Assembly (NCBI RefSeq): GCF_001761485.1
Contig: NC_090775.1
Coordinates: forward strand, 434,001-498,000
Origin: Yarrowia lipolytica
Lineage: Eukaryota; Ascomycota; Dipodascomycetes; Dipodascales
Length of the DNA: 64,000 nt
Reading direction: 5' to 3'
Shown: piece after piece, positions 1 through 11,435 of the stretch
Layout of the letters: each line of letters opens with the position of its first letter
How positions within the stretch are numbered: the stretch's first letter is position 1
The notes under the pieces: generated by a model
Databases searched by the model: none
What the model saw: only the letters and a program-made list of their open reading frames with translations
Told to the model about the DNA's origin: nothing
Program-made: the position numbers and the translations under genes

Positions 1-561
1 CCACCCAATAATCCCAACAATGCCTTACCAGTCACACGCTGTAGAGAAGGCGGCAACTATACTGCAAAAGCAGGCGTCGACTGTACTGCTATAGGAGTAC
101 GTACTAGACCATGTAATCCGCTCGTTTTGTGCGCATTTATCACATTTTGTTACTCAGCCTGCTCACTGACAGGACATTACAAATAGCCCCGTAATTGTAC
201 CAAAAATTGTGGTGTGCCATCTTTTTTGACTGCACTTTGGCTGCACTTTTGGGTCTAGTCATGTATCTATTGGAGAGCTCTGCCAGCAGCTGTAAGGACC
301 CGCTACCGCCCAAACACAAACTGGTGGAACGAAAACCCCCAATCCACCAGGTCATGTGTCTCACAATTACCTCCTCTCTCACTCATGCAATCATCGGTAA
401 CCTCCATCTTCTCTCTCAAGTGTAGATATGTCTCGGTTTCGGAACCCTAAGCTATGGTTTACATATACACCCACCACTTCGGTTAGTGCACCTCTAAAGC
501 CGTATAGCCGCATGACTGGCGACACTCCCAACCCTCCGACCTTCCATCTCCGCTGTTGGCC
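1..561. other. gene-free upstream region
   Basis: No ORF with an ATG start, a plausible length and recognisable content is visible on either strand. The last 150 bases before the zinc-cluster gene are pyrimidine-rich (CCTCCTCTCTC and similar), as expected for a yeast promoter and leader. The rest is probably promoter sequence. Confidence 0.5.
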
Positions 562-2286
562 ATGAAACGCACCCGAAACCGCCTGCCCGTGAGCTGCACT
601 TTTTGCCATGCCCGCAAGTTGCGCTGCGACCGCAAGACCCCCTGCTCCAACTGCGTCACTCACCAACGCCAAAACTGCAACTATCTCAAGAAGCACGACA
701 GCAAGAAACATACCGCAACGGTCAACACGCTGGCGCCGGAATCTCTGACCCATATCGGCGATGCGCAGATCTACACGTCGTCAATCAGTGTAGCGGCTCT
801 GGCTGGGTCGGGATCACACAGCAACGTGGAGGGAGTAAAGCCGACGCCAAGAGAACAGGACCCGCCCTTCTTGCACAATGTGTTTCGACTGCTGCATCAG
901 AGCGCACGCGAGAAAATCGACACTAACCCGCATCTATGGGCCCGCTTGCTACCCTCGAGAGCCCTGTGTGAACAACTGTGTCAACGGTACATGGACACCA
1001 TCAACGTGTTTCATTTCGCAGTCGGACCAGCCCAACCGCAGCTCTGGATCAACACCGTCTACTCCAAGGACCCCAGTAAACCGCACACAAACGCTGAATT
1101 GAGAGCCATGGCCCTGGTGCTGCTCATGATGCGTCTGGGACACATTGCTACCCATGACGACTGTCCAGACTACTGCGCAGACACATACCTCGGCCCAAGA
1201 CTGCAACACATTGCCGAGTCGTTCCTACAGGCCACAGTGACGCACAATTCCATGGCATTGGAAGGGTTTCAGGCCCTAATTCTACTCAGATGCCATGCCG
1301 TCTTCTCACCCCAAAACATTGACACCGACCAACGAGATAATGGAATCGTGCACTCGTCCATGTCTCTGGTATCTACAGCAGTCACCATGGGCTTGCATCG
1401 AGACCCGTCCGTGTTCAAACTGCCAGACTCGACCGCGGCGCTTTGGAGAGGTCTGTGGTGTCACGTGCTAGTCTGTGATACGTTCCATTCACTCAACACA
1501 GGAACGCCCCTTTCCAACGTGATTGACACTTCTGATGTGCGTATCCAACAGCTAGATCTGTCTGCTCTAGCAACCACAGATGCCGAAAAAACGTACCTGA
1601 CCCAGTGTGCTCATTCTCTGTCGCTCTATACTCGCATGTGTCGACTGATGCGCAAAGGTCTGTCCTTCATCTTCACCCCCTCGGGCCTCACAGACGCAAA
1701 CTACCAGATCATAATCTCAGACATTCAGGACTTCCGCTCCAGTCTCAATCTGCATATGGAACAATGGGTTGTGACGGACGAAATCAACGCAGCCAATCGG
1801 TTGGTGCTGCTTCTGGGAGCTCTACAACTGCAGTCTCTTATCAATAGAGCATGTCAGGTGCCAGCGAACGAGGCACCCAAGTCGCACCGACGCCTGCTCT
1901 TCACATGCCTGGAAATCGGCTCGGTATGCGACTACTTGTCCTCCAACATGGGCCACTTTAAGTCCTTCTCGTGGCCAATCAAGGCCATCTTTCTGCGAGT
2001 CTCCACGCTCACTTGTCTTAATCTGTGCTCCTTGGCATGGCAAGCCACCAAGATGAATGCCACGGACTCATTGCCGGAGATCTTTGCCACCTGCGACACT
2101 CTTCTTGCCTGGATTTCGTCCGTTGGCGCTGTCTACGTGACTGCTCACCAGGCACATGTTCATTTGACGAGACTCCTGGACATTGTCAAGAGAGAGCACA
2201 ATGTCAGTGTGGACATGATGGGTTGGTATATGGGAGATGTGGACTCGCCACTGATGGAATGGTTGATTCAGGCGCCTAGCTTCTAG
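562..2286 (+). CDS. Zn2Cys6 fungal transcription factor
   Basis: A 574-residue nuclear regulator of the Gal4-type zinc-cluster family. The cluster is at the extreme N-terminus: Cys12, 15, 22, 28, 31 and 39 in the spacing C-x2-C-x6-C-x5-C-x2-C-x7-C, inside a basic stretch (CHARKLRCDRK). It should bind DNA through CGG half-sites. Residues about 260-320 look like the core of the fungal-specific transcription factor domain, with the sequence GLHRDP followed by LWRGLWCHVLVCDTFHSL. The open frame continues two codons upstream only through a TTG, so the ATG at 562 is the start. The gene is complete and intronless. Its targets cannot be read from the sequence, and I do not recognise a specific orthologue. 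Confidence 0.88.
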   Translation: MKRTRNRLPVSCTFCHARKLRCDRKTPCSNCVTHQRQNCNYLKKHDSKKHTATVNTLAPESLTHIGDAQIYTSSISVAALAGSGSHSNVEGVKPTPREQDPPFLHNVFRLLHQSAREKIDTNPHLWARLLPSRALCEQLCQRYMDTINVFHFAVGPAQPQLWINTVYSKDPSKPHTNAELRAMALVLLMMRLGHIATHDDCPDYCADTYLGPRLQHIAESFLQATVTHNSMALEGFQALILLRCHAVFSPQNIDTDQRDNGIVHSSMSLVSTAVTMGLHRDPSVFKLPDSTAALWRGLWCHVLVCDTFHSLNTGTPLSNVIDTSDVRIQQLDLSALATTDAEKTYLTQCAHSLSLYTRMCRLMRKGLSFIFTPSGLTDANYQIIISDIQDFRSSLNLHMEQWVVTDEINAANRLVLLLGALQLQSLINRACQVPANEAPKSHRRLLFTCLEIGSVCDYLSSNMGHFKSFSWPIKAIFLRVSTLTCLNLCSLAWQATKMNATDSLPEIFATCDTLLAWISSVGAVYVTAHQAHVHLTRLLDIVKREHNVSVDMMGWYMGDVDSPLMEWLIQAPSF

Positions 2287-2863
2287 TAGGCTATTTTCAC
2301 TATAGAACAATAGATATTTATTTACGATTAACAATCGTCTAAAAATACAGTGCAGAGGGTAAAACAGATCTAAACTGTATACCGTATTCAAGTGACAAAA
2401 GCAAGTAGATATTATTTCCTTTTGTGGATGAGCTGGAGATGGTGAGAATCACTAGTCTACGCCACTGGGATGCAATTTGTCTGTATCTTGAAAAGTTCAT
2501 CCAAACAAGACGGAGTTCTTGTTTTCCCTTTCTTTAGATAGACTTCTGTCTTATCTAGCCGCGTCTACAACTAAGACATTGGGGCCAATCACGCTTCTGG
2601 GGTATTCTGGTCAGAAGACGAGTTTTGAATCTAATCCCATTGTTCAGTCTTAGAACGGTATGGCGTCGTTATCACTCTCAATCTCTACAAGCCACAGATA
2701 TTCTCTTTTACAGTAGGTAACTTGGACCCATTTTTCGTCCCGCATCTCCAAATCATGCACACACCATGCATCCTGCATCGCCATGCCTCTGGCAGGCATG
2801 ATACACCTATTACCTATGTCGAAATATATACAATAAATAGAGCTTTTGCGACGGTCACTCGTC
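2287..2863. other. convergent intergenic region
   Basis: This is shared 3' sequence between the zinc-cluster gene (+) and the C2H2 gene (-). AT-rich stretches lie just beyond each stop (for example ATAGATATTTATTTACG near 2310 and AATATATACAATAAATA near 2823) and are probably polyadenylation regions. I see no gene. Confidence 0.5.
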
Positions 2864-3973
2864 TTAAGAACTGTCGTCTTCGTCGTAGTCGTGTCGTCGC
2901 TTCTTTTTGCCTCTCTCACAGGCGTTGGCCGCCAAATGGCGTTTGAGAGCGTCCTTCCGGCTGAACGACCTCGAACAAGTGGTACAGGGGAAAGGACGGA
3001 CGGGTAGATGGCTTCGTTTGTGGCGGCGGAGATCGTGGTTTCGTCGAAAAGAGCATTCGCACTGGTCGCACTTGAACTGCTTATCTGCTGAACCCATTCC
3101 GTTGACATCATAGCCCGTGGCTCCCCCTACTCCAGCCCCAACTCCTACACCAGCTGCGACTCCGGGAGATAGGTTTTCGGCCTGCGTTTGGTGCTGCTGC
3201 TGCTGCTGCTGTTGTTGCTGTTGCTGGGTATCCTGGATGTTATAATATGAGTATCGTCGTTCGCCCAGCGGATTACTATGCATGCCGTTGATACCCCCCA
3301 TTCCATTGATTCCGTTGATTCCGTTTATACCGTTGATCCCGTTAGTAGTATGGCCATTTTCGTACTGCGTGATGAGTGGCAGCGACTGTTGCCCGTGATG
3401 CTGCTGTTGCTGATGCTGTGGGTGTTGTTGTTGCTGTTGCTGCGACGATGGAGCATGATGCGCATGTTGAGTCAGACTCAGGGTATGTTGAGGAACGATA
3501 CCTGCACTGGTGGACTGGCCCGCCGACTGCATGTGTATCGCCTGGGGAATCGTCGTGGAAGACGCTACCATGGGTTTGTCACGCTCGACCTTTGGGGGAG
3601 GCATGAAGCTCTCAAACTCCAGCACGCCCTCGGGTTCCTCTGGCAGCTCCAGGTACGCCGATATCCTCAGATCTAAGTCGAAGTTGATGCCCTCGTCGTT
3701 GGTCTGTGTCTGTTTGTCGCGTCGCGGGTACACCCGGCGCAAATGCGGCGACGAGTCCGTGTAGTTCATGCCTCCGGCCTGGGTCTGTTTGGTATTGAAG
3801 AAGAAGTCGTGCGGATACAGGTCTGGCAGGGGATCCAGGGGGTCGCCGGGGTCGTGCTGGGTCAGAGTGTGATTCTGATGGGGCGCCAGCAGCTGCTGGG
3901 CCTGTCTGATTTGGTACTCCATGGGGTAACGATGAGAGCCCTCTATGTAGTAGCGTTTTTCCATGGTTGTCAT
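2864..3973 (-). CDS. Two-finger C2H2 zinc finger protein, Swi5/Ace2-like
   Basis: A probable DNA-binding transcription factor of about 369 residues. Two zinc fingers lie at the C-terminus, residues about 300-352. The first is CDQC..RNHDLRRHKRSH. The second is CTTC..SRKDALKRH followed by x5-Cys, so it is C2HC rather than C2H2. RNHDL-RHK-SH followed by a C2HC finger with a DAL-x2-H core is the pattern of fingers 2 and 3 of yeast Swi5/Ace2; finger 1 of that trio is not visible here. A basic tail (GKKKRRH) could be a nuclear localisation signal. The middle is low complexity: several poly-Gln and His/Gln runs, and a run of about seven NGI/NGM triplets encoded by a 9-bp repeat near 3280-3350. The open frame extends upstream only to a TTG; the first ATG is at 3973, with a second at 3964. 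Confidence 0.8.
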   Translation of the reverse strand: MTTMEKRYYIEGSHRYPMEYQIRQAQQLLAPHQNHTLTQHDPGDPLDPLPDLYPHDFFFNTKQTQAGGMNYTDSSPHLRRVYPRRDKQTQTNDEGINFDLDLRISAYLELPEEPEGVLEFESFMPPPKVERDKPMVASSTTIPQAIHMQSAGQSTSAGIVPQHTLSLTQHAHHAPSSQQQQQQHPQHQQQQHHGQQSLPLITQYENGHTTNGINGINGINGINGMGGINGMHSNPLGERRYSYYNIQDTQQQQQQQQQQQHQTQAENLSPGVAAGVGVGAGVGGATGYDVNGMGSADKQFKCDQCECSFRRNHDLRRHKRSHLPVRPFPCTTCSRSFSRKDALKRHLAANACERGKKKRRHDYDEDDSS

Positions 3974-4027
3974 GAGGGCTTGGTTGTGTGCGGTTGGTGG
4001 GGGTTGATATTGAAGCACGGAAAGCAA

Positions 4028-7000
4028 AGAGAAGGGGAAAAGTCAGCGTTCAAGCACTTGGAATATCGTTGGTTTTGTAATCTGATGGTTGGTAGGGAGG
4101 TTAGAGGTGCATGGTACGGTTTACACCCGAGAGCACCTGTTAATTTGACTATCGACGGCGTAATATGCAAGCTGTAAGCCACAGAACTATATTACGTCAT
4201 GGATAGGCTTTTTTGGCCTTTTCCCTTTATGCGGCCAGGCTGCTAATATAGCCAAATAATGTCGAGCCTAACCTACAGCGTTCCGTATGAGGTTTGGTAT
4301 GGGTTTGGACATGGACGAGGAGAAGGAAGACAGAAGAAAAAGGGCTGGTGATGAGATGGTGGTTGGAAGTCGATGTTTTTTCGTCGCAAAAAATGGCAAA
4401 ATCAGACTACCACTCTCTGCTATACATGGAACACTCTTCTCTAACCTCACTGACCAGAGTCAGAGTCAATGTCAACAACTTGCTTGAATATACCATACTC
4501 GTTCAAGTAGCGCGCTAAGGTTGCTTTTTTGTCAAGAGGCTGAAGACGGAAGGAGCACCACGTTTGACTGAGCCCGCTACGGAAAACTCAGGCCTTCTGC
4601 CAAGGCCAAGGGCACAATATGAACTCAATGGAGATGGTTAAAGTCACAGATGGGAGAAGTTGGTTTTCGTGCATGTCTTTTTTTTTCCCCCCCCTTTTTT
4701 TTTCCTTTTTATTTCCTTTTTATCTTGTGGTGCATCATCGACTCTGACTTCATTGTCCGATCTTGTACTTTTTACATACGTAGCCCCCACTGAGATCTGC
4801 AGATTGAACATCATTTGGATGTATTTGTGTGCAGCAAGAGGTACTCAAGGATGCTGCGATTATCCATGTGCAGATTGGTGTTTGGTCGTGCGACCGTACT
4901 CATACCAGTGTATACCTTGGATGCGTTCCGTTTATACATGTGCAGGCCCCTCTTATTCTTATCAAACGACGATGATGACATGTGATAAAAAAAGACACTA
5001 AACACGCTGCGCTGCTCCACTCTCCCCCACTAATGGTCCCTTTTCAATTCCGCACGCCAATACGATGCTCAATCTGATATATGCCGGGTTTTCTTTGTAT
5101 TGTACATTCTGCCCAGTGCATTTGACACGCGCTTCGCAAGGAAGCGAAAATCTTAGTCTCAGCCACATGTCTCCCGCACACGAGGTGGACCCCGGAAAAA
5201 CGTAGTCCAGGTGCACATGTCGAGGGCCAACTCGTGGATATCTCGAGTCACCGGTCCCGGGACCTTGTAAACGCAGAGATATGAAGACGGGAAGAGTTTC
5301 AGGGAAGTGTCTCGCACGAAATCTAATCCGATATTAAATGCAAGCACAAGCAACAAAGACGAGAGCCGAAACTATACCACCGAGATGAATCGCACCTCCC
5401 CGAAGCATAGAGACGGCGGGCGCTTGTCTTCTTTTGGCCCCTTTGGCACCCTGCACCAAAAAGACACGCTTCGCTTCCGAGCCATGCAAAACATAAGCCT
5501 CTATGGGTAAACACTGCGGCAAGACGTATCTTTACACCTTGGGATAGGCCTTGTGGCTGAACTTTGAGGATATATATCCAGATCTGAAACCGCTCCTTTT
5601 TAAGTGTTTTTTTTTCGACAATCAAGATAATGACTCGGGTGTTCAAAGACGGGAATTCTGTCTATTGTCTATTGTCTATTGTGTCTTGTGTTTGCCCTTG
5701 CACCAATACATGCTTGGTTGCCCTATCTATGCACCAGGGACATGTTATCATCATAACCCCAGATGGTACACAATGGAGACACCCAGGTCAGGGCTACAAG
5801 AAACGGTCTCTGAGAAAAGGCTACACGTGGATAGTCCGCTTTGATAATACCCCGGTAAGCTCCCGAGAGTGCAGCTGCTGGAGAAGACGAGCTCATGTAC
5901 TTCGTAGGGAAGGCAGCAGCAGCAAGCGTCGTCGTCTTAGGCTCAAGGATGCGCACAAAGAGCTGCCATGAGGGCTCGGACTTAACCATGGCGGAAAAGC
6001 CCGATCTCGGAATACGTTGATCAACTGTAGGCGTCTCCAGCTTTTACCCTAAGGGGTGTTTGGACACGAAAGGTTGGGCGAGATAACGAACCTTGGCTAT
6101 CCGCTACAAGAGTGGTAGTGGGTTGTAGAGATGGCCCTGGACTTGGCGTAAGCGGCTCTATGTTCCAGCTCAGTAAGGTAACCCTCACAAGTGTGTTCTC
6201 TTAGTGCGCACGTGCCAGGGCAATCTGTTGGCGCCAACTCTTGTCAAAAAGCTGTGGCGTTTCTTGGCGGCCCACCCTAAGGACGAGTTTAACATGAAAA
6301 ATGAAATGAAAGTTGGGGTCCAACAACTACTGTAGCTACTAAAAGCCCCGATTCATTGTCTATTCAGATCTAGTTTCATGTTCTAATTCGCCAATGAGAC
6401 GTCGGCCATTGTTTGATTGTCCCCTCAAACTTCGTTACCCATGGTGACAAATGTGAGGACCACTGTTGGCAACATTGGGTAGGTTTGTATGGGGTTCTGG
6501 AGAGGGTACGCGTACGAGCCTTGAGTATGCACGAGAAACCACCTCGTGGTTGTTGCTAGAGGTCTTGGTATTATCCACTGTCCCTACAAGTAGCAACTGC
6601 TAGACTTGTAGCTACATTAGCCCCGTCTTAGCGGTACTGCCACACCAGCCTCCATCTATTCTCTATCTCTGCATCCGGCACAGCCTGTATTTCGAGATAT
6701 GATCTTCACAAATGTTACAAGTAGACGTGGAGTGGGATGTCTAAGATTCAAATATATATATATATATATATATATTCAAGCATTGAACAGAGAAATGTCG
6801 CTCCTGAACAAGTGCCAAACAAGCATTCAGCAGATCGGATGTTAGGCTGCGTATCGTAAACCGGACGATCCCTCTGCACAGTGAAAAGTGCACATTGCAT
6901 CAACATCGCAGCCGGTACAAGTCGCGAGACAACAACAGCCCATTCCATAAGTGTTCGCCAGACACGATTAATAAGACGCACCATAAAAACATATATCTGA

Positions 7001-7912
7001 CTCTCTCAAGCTGATCTCCACACTCCCTCGGCATGGTTTACAATAGATACACACACAAACTTTGAGTCACATCGTCATTAGCCTGATGTCTTGCGTCATT
7101 CTCGTGATCTACTGAATGTTCAAGTCATATATGAAAAGACCGATACACCGGACAGAGATGAAAAAAAGCCGCCAATGAATGGAAATTCGGTGCAACGGCT
7201 CAAATACGATACTGCAAGTGGTCTTGTTTCTCCACTACAAATACAACAGCTAGAGGTAGACACTACAACTCACAGACCCGAGTCATGCCTGACTCAGAAT
7301 CTCCGACTGGCCTCCGACAAAACCAAGAGGAAGACAAAACCAAAACCAAGAGGGAGACAAAAAAGAGCTGTAGTCATAATCTCTCAGTCGAGCTGGAAAA
7401 AAGAGAAAGAGATCCAGTACGTAATCAATAGAAGACGTACACTATCACGTGATACCCAATTAACAGCTTCTCCTAGGCACAGTGCTCCTCCAAAACTTCC
7501 ACCAAGGTACACAGTATGTACAACCAAAACAGTCCAACCACAACAGCCAAAAAAGCATCCAAAGAATGTGGGAGATTCCAAGACTTGATATTGTTCAACA
7601 GAAAAATATTGGCCGACAAAATCCATCTTTATCTTCTTTGAGTAGTTGTATTACCAGTTGAAATACTGTAGTTGTGTCTTCTGGTGTCTCGTTCAGTTGC
7701 ACACACACTGGCCTGGACATCTAACATACTCAGCTTCCTCTCAGACAGCCACGTGTCTTGTATACTCACCACCTTCCTACTTGTATTGTGCTTGTACTCC
7801 TCAATCCTTTTCATACACTCAGAGTCTCTTCACAGATCTCCCTATACATATTCGTCGTACGACTTAATCAATTGTCTACTTCGTATATTCATAAGTTTTG
7901 GGTCATAACCAC
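4028..7912. other. 3.9 kb region without a supported gene
   Basis: This lies upstream of the C2H2 gene (-) and downstream of ATP1 (-). Several 60-165 codon frames exist, but they are unrelated to one another, mostly begin at TTG, and show no family signature. Visible structure: a T/C homopolymer tract at about 4678-4722, a triple TCTATTG repeat near 5662-5684, and a (TA)n microsatellite at about 6752-6774. A consensus donor GTGAGTATA lies on the minus strand at 7769, in the presumed ATP1 3' UTR, with no convincing partner. Confidence 0.45.
6752..6774. repeat. (TA)n microsatellite
   Basis: About eleven uninterrupted TA dinucleotides in an intergenic region. Confidence 0.9.
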
Positions 7913-9928
7913 TTATTTGGCAAAGGAGCCGACAAAGTTCTCGGTGATGCTCTTGAGCTTCTCGAGGTTCTCCTTGGACAGCTCACCGGTGGCGGCGATG
8001 TCCTTGAGGAGGTCGGACTCGTTAGCATGCAGGTAAGAAACGAACTCAGCCTCGAACTTCTCGACCTGCTTGACAGGGATGTTATCGATGTAACCGTTGA
8101 CACCAGCGTAGATGAGGGGGACCATCTCCTCGGAAGACATGGGGGAAGCCTGCTTCTGCTTGAGGAGGAGAGTAAGTCGCTCACCTCGGGTAAGAGTCTG
8201 CTTGGTGGAAGCATCAAGATCGGAACCGAACTGGGCAAAGGCAGCAACTTCTCGGTACTGGGCCAAGAAGAGCTTGAGGGAACCGGCAACCTGCTTCATG
8301 GCCTTGACCTGGGCAGCGGAACCGACTCGAGAGACGGAAAGACCGACGTTAATGGCGGGTCGGATACCCTTGTAGAAGAGCTCGGCCTCGAGGAAAATCT
8401 GACCATCGGTAATAGAAATAACGTTGGTAGGAATGTAGGCGGACACATCACCACCCTGGGTCTCAATGATGGGCAGGGCAGTAAGGGATCCTCCACCCTC
8501 TCGCTCGTTCATCTTGGCGGCTCGCTCAAGAAGTCGGGAATGGAGGTAGAAAACATCACCGGGGTAAGCCTCTCGTCCGGGAGGTCGTCGCAGAAGCAGA
8601 GACATCTGTCGGTAGGCAACGGCCTGCTTGGAAAGATCGTCGAAGACAATCAGGGCACCCTTGCCGTTGTCTCGGAACCACTCACCCATGGCGGTACCAG
8701 TGAAGGGAGCAAGGTACTGGAGAGGGGCAGCCTCGGAGGCGGTAGCAGCAACAATGATAGAGTACTTGAGGGCATCGTGGTGCTCAAGAGTCTGGACAAG
8801 CTGGGCGACGGTAGATCGCTTCTGGCCAACGGCAACGTAGACACAGTAGAGCTTCTTCTTCTCGTCCTGGCCGTAGTTCCATCGCTTCTGGTTAAGAATG
8901 GTATCGATGGCAATCTGGGTCTTACCGGTCTGTCGGTCACCGATAATCAGCTCTCGCTGGCCTCGGCCAATGGGGACAAGGGCATCGACGGCCTTAAGAC
9001 CGGTCTGCATGGGCTCGTTGACGGAGGTTCGGGGGAGAATACCGGGGGCCTTAACCTGGGCTCGGATTCGGAACTCAGTCTCGATGGGTCCCTTACCATC
9101 GATGGGGTTACCGAGGGCATCGACGACTCGACCGAGAAGGGCGGGTCCGACGGGGACGTCGACAATGGAACCGGATCGCTTGACGGTCTCACCCTCCTTG
9201 ACGAGTCGATCAGAACCGAACAGCACAATACCGACCTGGCCGGCCTCCAGGTTAAGGGCCATACCCTTGACACCAGAAGCGAACTCGACGAGCTCCTCAG
9301 CCTGGATGTTGTTGAGGCCGAAAACTCGGGCGATACCATCACTGGGTTAGTCTTGTCATTGCACAGAGTGTGTGTCGTTATCGTGTGTTGTGTCGTGTTG
9401 AATGGTGTTTTGCTGTCCACTGGCTATGCAACGTGTTTGCTCCCAACCGGCCAATGAGAGAGCTGCATGCATCAAAGTGTATGCAAATCGCCCAAAAACC
9501 AGCGGGAAAAAGGCACGGTGGAACCCAGTGATTCCGACCTTGCAATCCACCCATCCAATCATCCATCAATCAATCAATAGTAATAATACTCACCCAACGG
9601 AGAGGACTCGACCAGTCTCGTTCAGGTTGGCCTCACCAGAGACACCTCGGATTCGCTCCTCAAGGATGGAAGTGACCTCGGTGGGGGTAGCCTTGGCCTC
9701 GGCGTAGCCTCGCTGGGCAACTCGGGACTGTGGTTAGCTAGTGTCATTGGAGGCATTGGCGGTATTGCTGTTGCCATTGCTGCTGTAGGTGGGTCGTGGT
9801 CGTGTTGGTCGGGTCACCACTTTGGTTCGGGCCCTCCACGAGAGTCGTGTGTCAATCCTCCATTATTCGTCGATACTCACAATTCGGGGGGCGGCAACGC
9901 CAGCACGACGAAGAGCGTTCTTAAACAT
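7913..9928 (-). CDS. ATP1: Mitochondrial F1-ATPase alpha subunit, three exons
   Basis: Alpha subunit of the F1 part of mitochondrial ATP synthase, in the alpha3-beta3 head on the matrix side of the inner membrane. Exons on the minus strand are 9928-9881, 9727-9594 and 9341-7913, giving 536 residues. The first exon encodes only [16 protein letters not shown], a basic amphipathic presequence. Both donors are GTGAGTAT. The acceptors are GCTAACCACAG (intron 1, 153 nt) and ACTAACCCAG (intron 2, 252 nt). Phase is kept across both joins; the second splits a Gly codon and continues as DGIARVFGL. The Walker A motif GDRQTGKT is at about residues 195-202. The family signature [11 protein letters not shown] near 389-399 includes the arginine finger. 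Length matches the family. It is divergent from COX13, another respiratory gene. The long opposite-strand frame over exon 3 is a shadow of this gene. Confidence 0.97.
9342..9593 (-). other. ATP1 intron 2
   Basis: 252 nt. Donor GTGAGTATTATT, branch and acceptor ACTAACCCAG. The six-base donor and the near-zero spacing between branch point and acceptor match Yarrowia introns. Confidence 0.93.
9728..9880 (-). other. ATP1 intron 1
   Basis: 153 nt. Donor GTGAGTATCG directly after codon 16 (ATT), branch and acceptor GCTAACCACAG. It separates the mitochondrial presequence from the rest of the protein. Confidence 0.92.
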
Positions 9929-10110
9929 TTCGACTAGTAGACGCTGTTTTGATGAGCAGGCTGAAAATAGCGTATCTGTCTGCGCAAGACGTAGTGAAGA
10001 GGAAAAGAGAAGAGGTGAGAGAGAGAAATTTGTGTTTGTACTCTTAGAGTTTGGACTTTTGCAACGAGTGCCAAATCCAGCCAACCAGAGGACGCCAGGC
10101 CACTGTGGGA

Positions 10111-10120
10111 GGTTAGGGTT
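10111..10120 (+). promoter_or_regulatory. TTAGGGTT box upstream of ATP1
   Basis: GGTTAGGGTT, about 185 bases upstream of the ATP1 start. It is a telomere-like motif of the type bound by Tbf1/Tay1-class Myb proteins. The assignment rests on the motif only. Confidence 0.4.
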
Positions 10121-11104
10121 GGGAGGTTTGGTGCGTGGATTCCCGTGCAGGGTAACGTTGTGGGAGAGCGGAAGGGGTGGGAAGAAGTGGAGATGAGGGG
10201 GTTGCGGTAGCCATTTTTGGTTGCTGAAAAACGGAAAATATTGTCAGCACCAAATCATCCATTTCGGCCGCCTCCGTTTCTCAATTGCTACTCGGGAGCT
10301 CCCACAATTGACATTCCCATTCGTCGTCACGGCCTTAAATCGGAGGTAACAAGCTTTGACTTTGACCCAGTCACTTTAGGTTGTTGTGCCAGGTGTCCAT
10401 CTGGAGTAGCTGTATCAACAGAACAGAATGGATTGTTAGAGGCCGTAGAATGGTCAGATTGGGGCGCCGAAGAGCTCAATTGAATTGTACAGGTCCGTAG
10501 CTTCATTTTTATGCTTTTAAAATCAATTTCCCCGGTTGCCTCGCCAACATAGCCACTCCCAAACATCAACTTGCCTCCAAATTGTTCATATAATCTGCTC
10601 GGTCCGGCTGCACTAACCGGCTGGAATCGGGACCACCAAATCTAATTGACGTGGAGAAGAGGAAAGGAGAGAAGAAAGATGGCCAAATGTGTGCTGACTA
10701 AGACAAGTGGGGCCAGATTAGTGGGGGGGAGGGGGCTAGGGCACCCGAGACATTCAATTTGTGGAGCTGTGACCGTCTTATGGACCATTCTACACGTTTT
10801 TGTACAACTATGCCCTTCTCAACATTCCTCTTTTTCCACACACACCCACGCAAAGTTACCCTGCAGTCTCCCTGGTGTGGTCGATGTTCATTGGTCAAAG
10901 AACAGACAAGTGGATTAGGTAAGGCGTGAGTTTTGAGGAGTATTTTTTTTCAACCATGGTTGTAGTCACGTGACAAAAAAAACTCAACACATACACATAC
11001 ACATACACCTACCCACACGTATCTACACACTTCTTCTCATCTACCTCTCGCTTATTCCAAGTTGCCATTACCCCTCGTCTTCATTCAGTATTCTCAGTTG
11101 AATC

Positions 11105-11435
11105 GGGGTTAGGGTGCGCTTATTTCGGCACGGTCCATCTCCTCCCCTGTCCCTGTGTGATTGTGATTGGGACGAATCAATTGAGTTGTGTGGGGTTAGG
11201 GTTGTATCCTAATTAAGTATATTAGGGCTAGGGCGGGCCAATCTTTCGACCACCCGCCTTTTGAATAGCATAGTCAATCGGGGCTTGAATTTGCTCATTT
11301 TGGACTGTAGACAGATTTCCTTCGATATTGAAACCCAGCAGCCGTGTCTAATTGACCGGTATTACGACAGGAAAAAGAAACGGTAGTGCTACACAATTGT
11401 TGCCCCATTGGAAGCTGACTCCCCTAACCCTAAAC
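11105..11435 (+). promoter_or_regulatory. Cluster of TTAGGG-type boxes upstream of COX13
   Basis: Four boxes are visible: GGGGTTAGGG at 11105-11114, GGGGTTAGGGTT at 11192-11203, TTAGGGCTAGGG at 11222-11233, and the reverse-complement CCCTAACCCTAAAC at about 11422-11435. All lie within 460 bases of the COX13 start. The repetition makes chance less likely; the binding factor is inferred. Confidence 0.5.

Noticed and set aside
5723-5989. 88-codon ATG frame on the minus strand
   Set aside because: Short, isolated, no domain or splice signals to extend it.
7091-7588. 165-codon basic frame downstream of ATP1
   Set aside because: Starts at TTG, no conserved motif, sits in the probable ATP1 3' flank.
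7898-9457. 519-codon plus-strand frame
   Set aside because: Opposite strand of ATP1 exon 3; begins at TTG, Leu/Gly/Ser-rich low-complexity translation, a codon-bias shadow.
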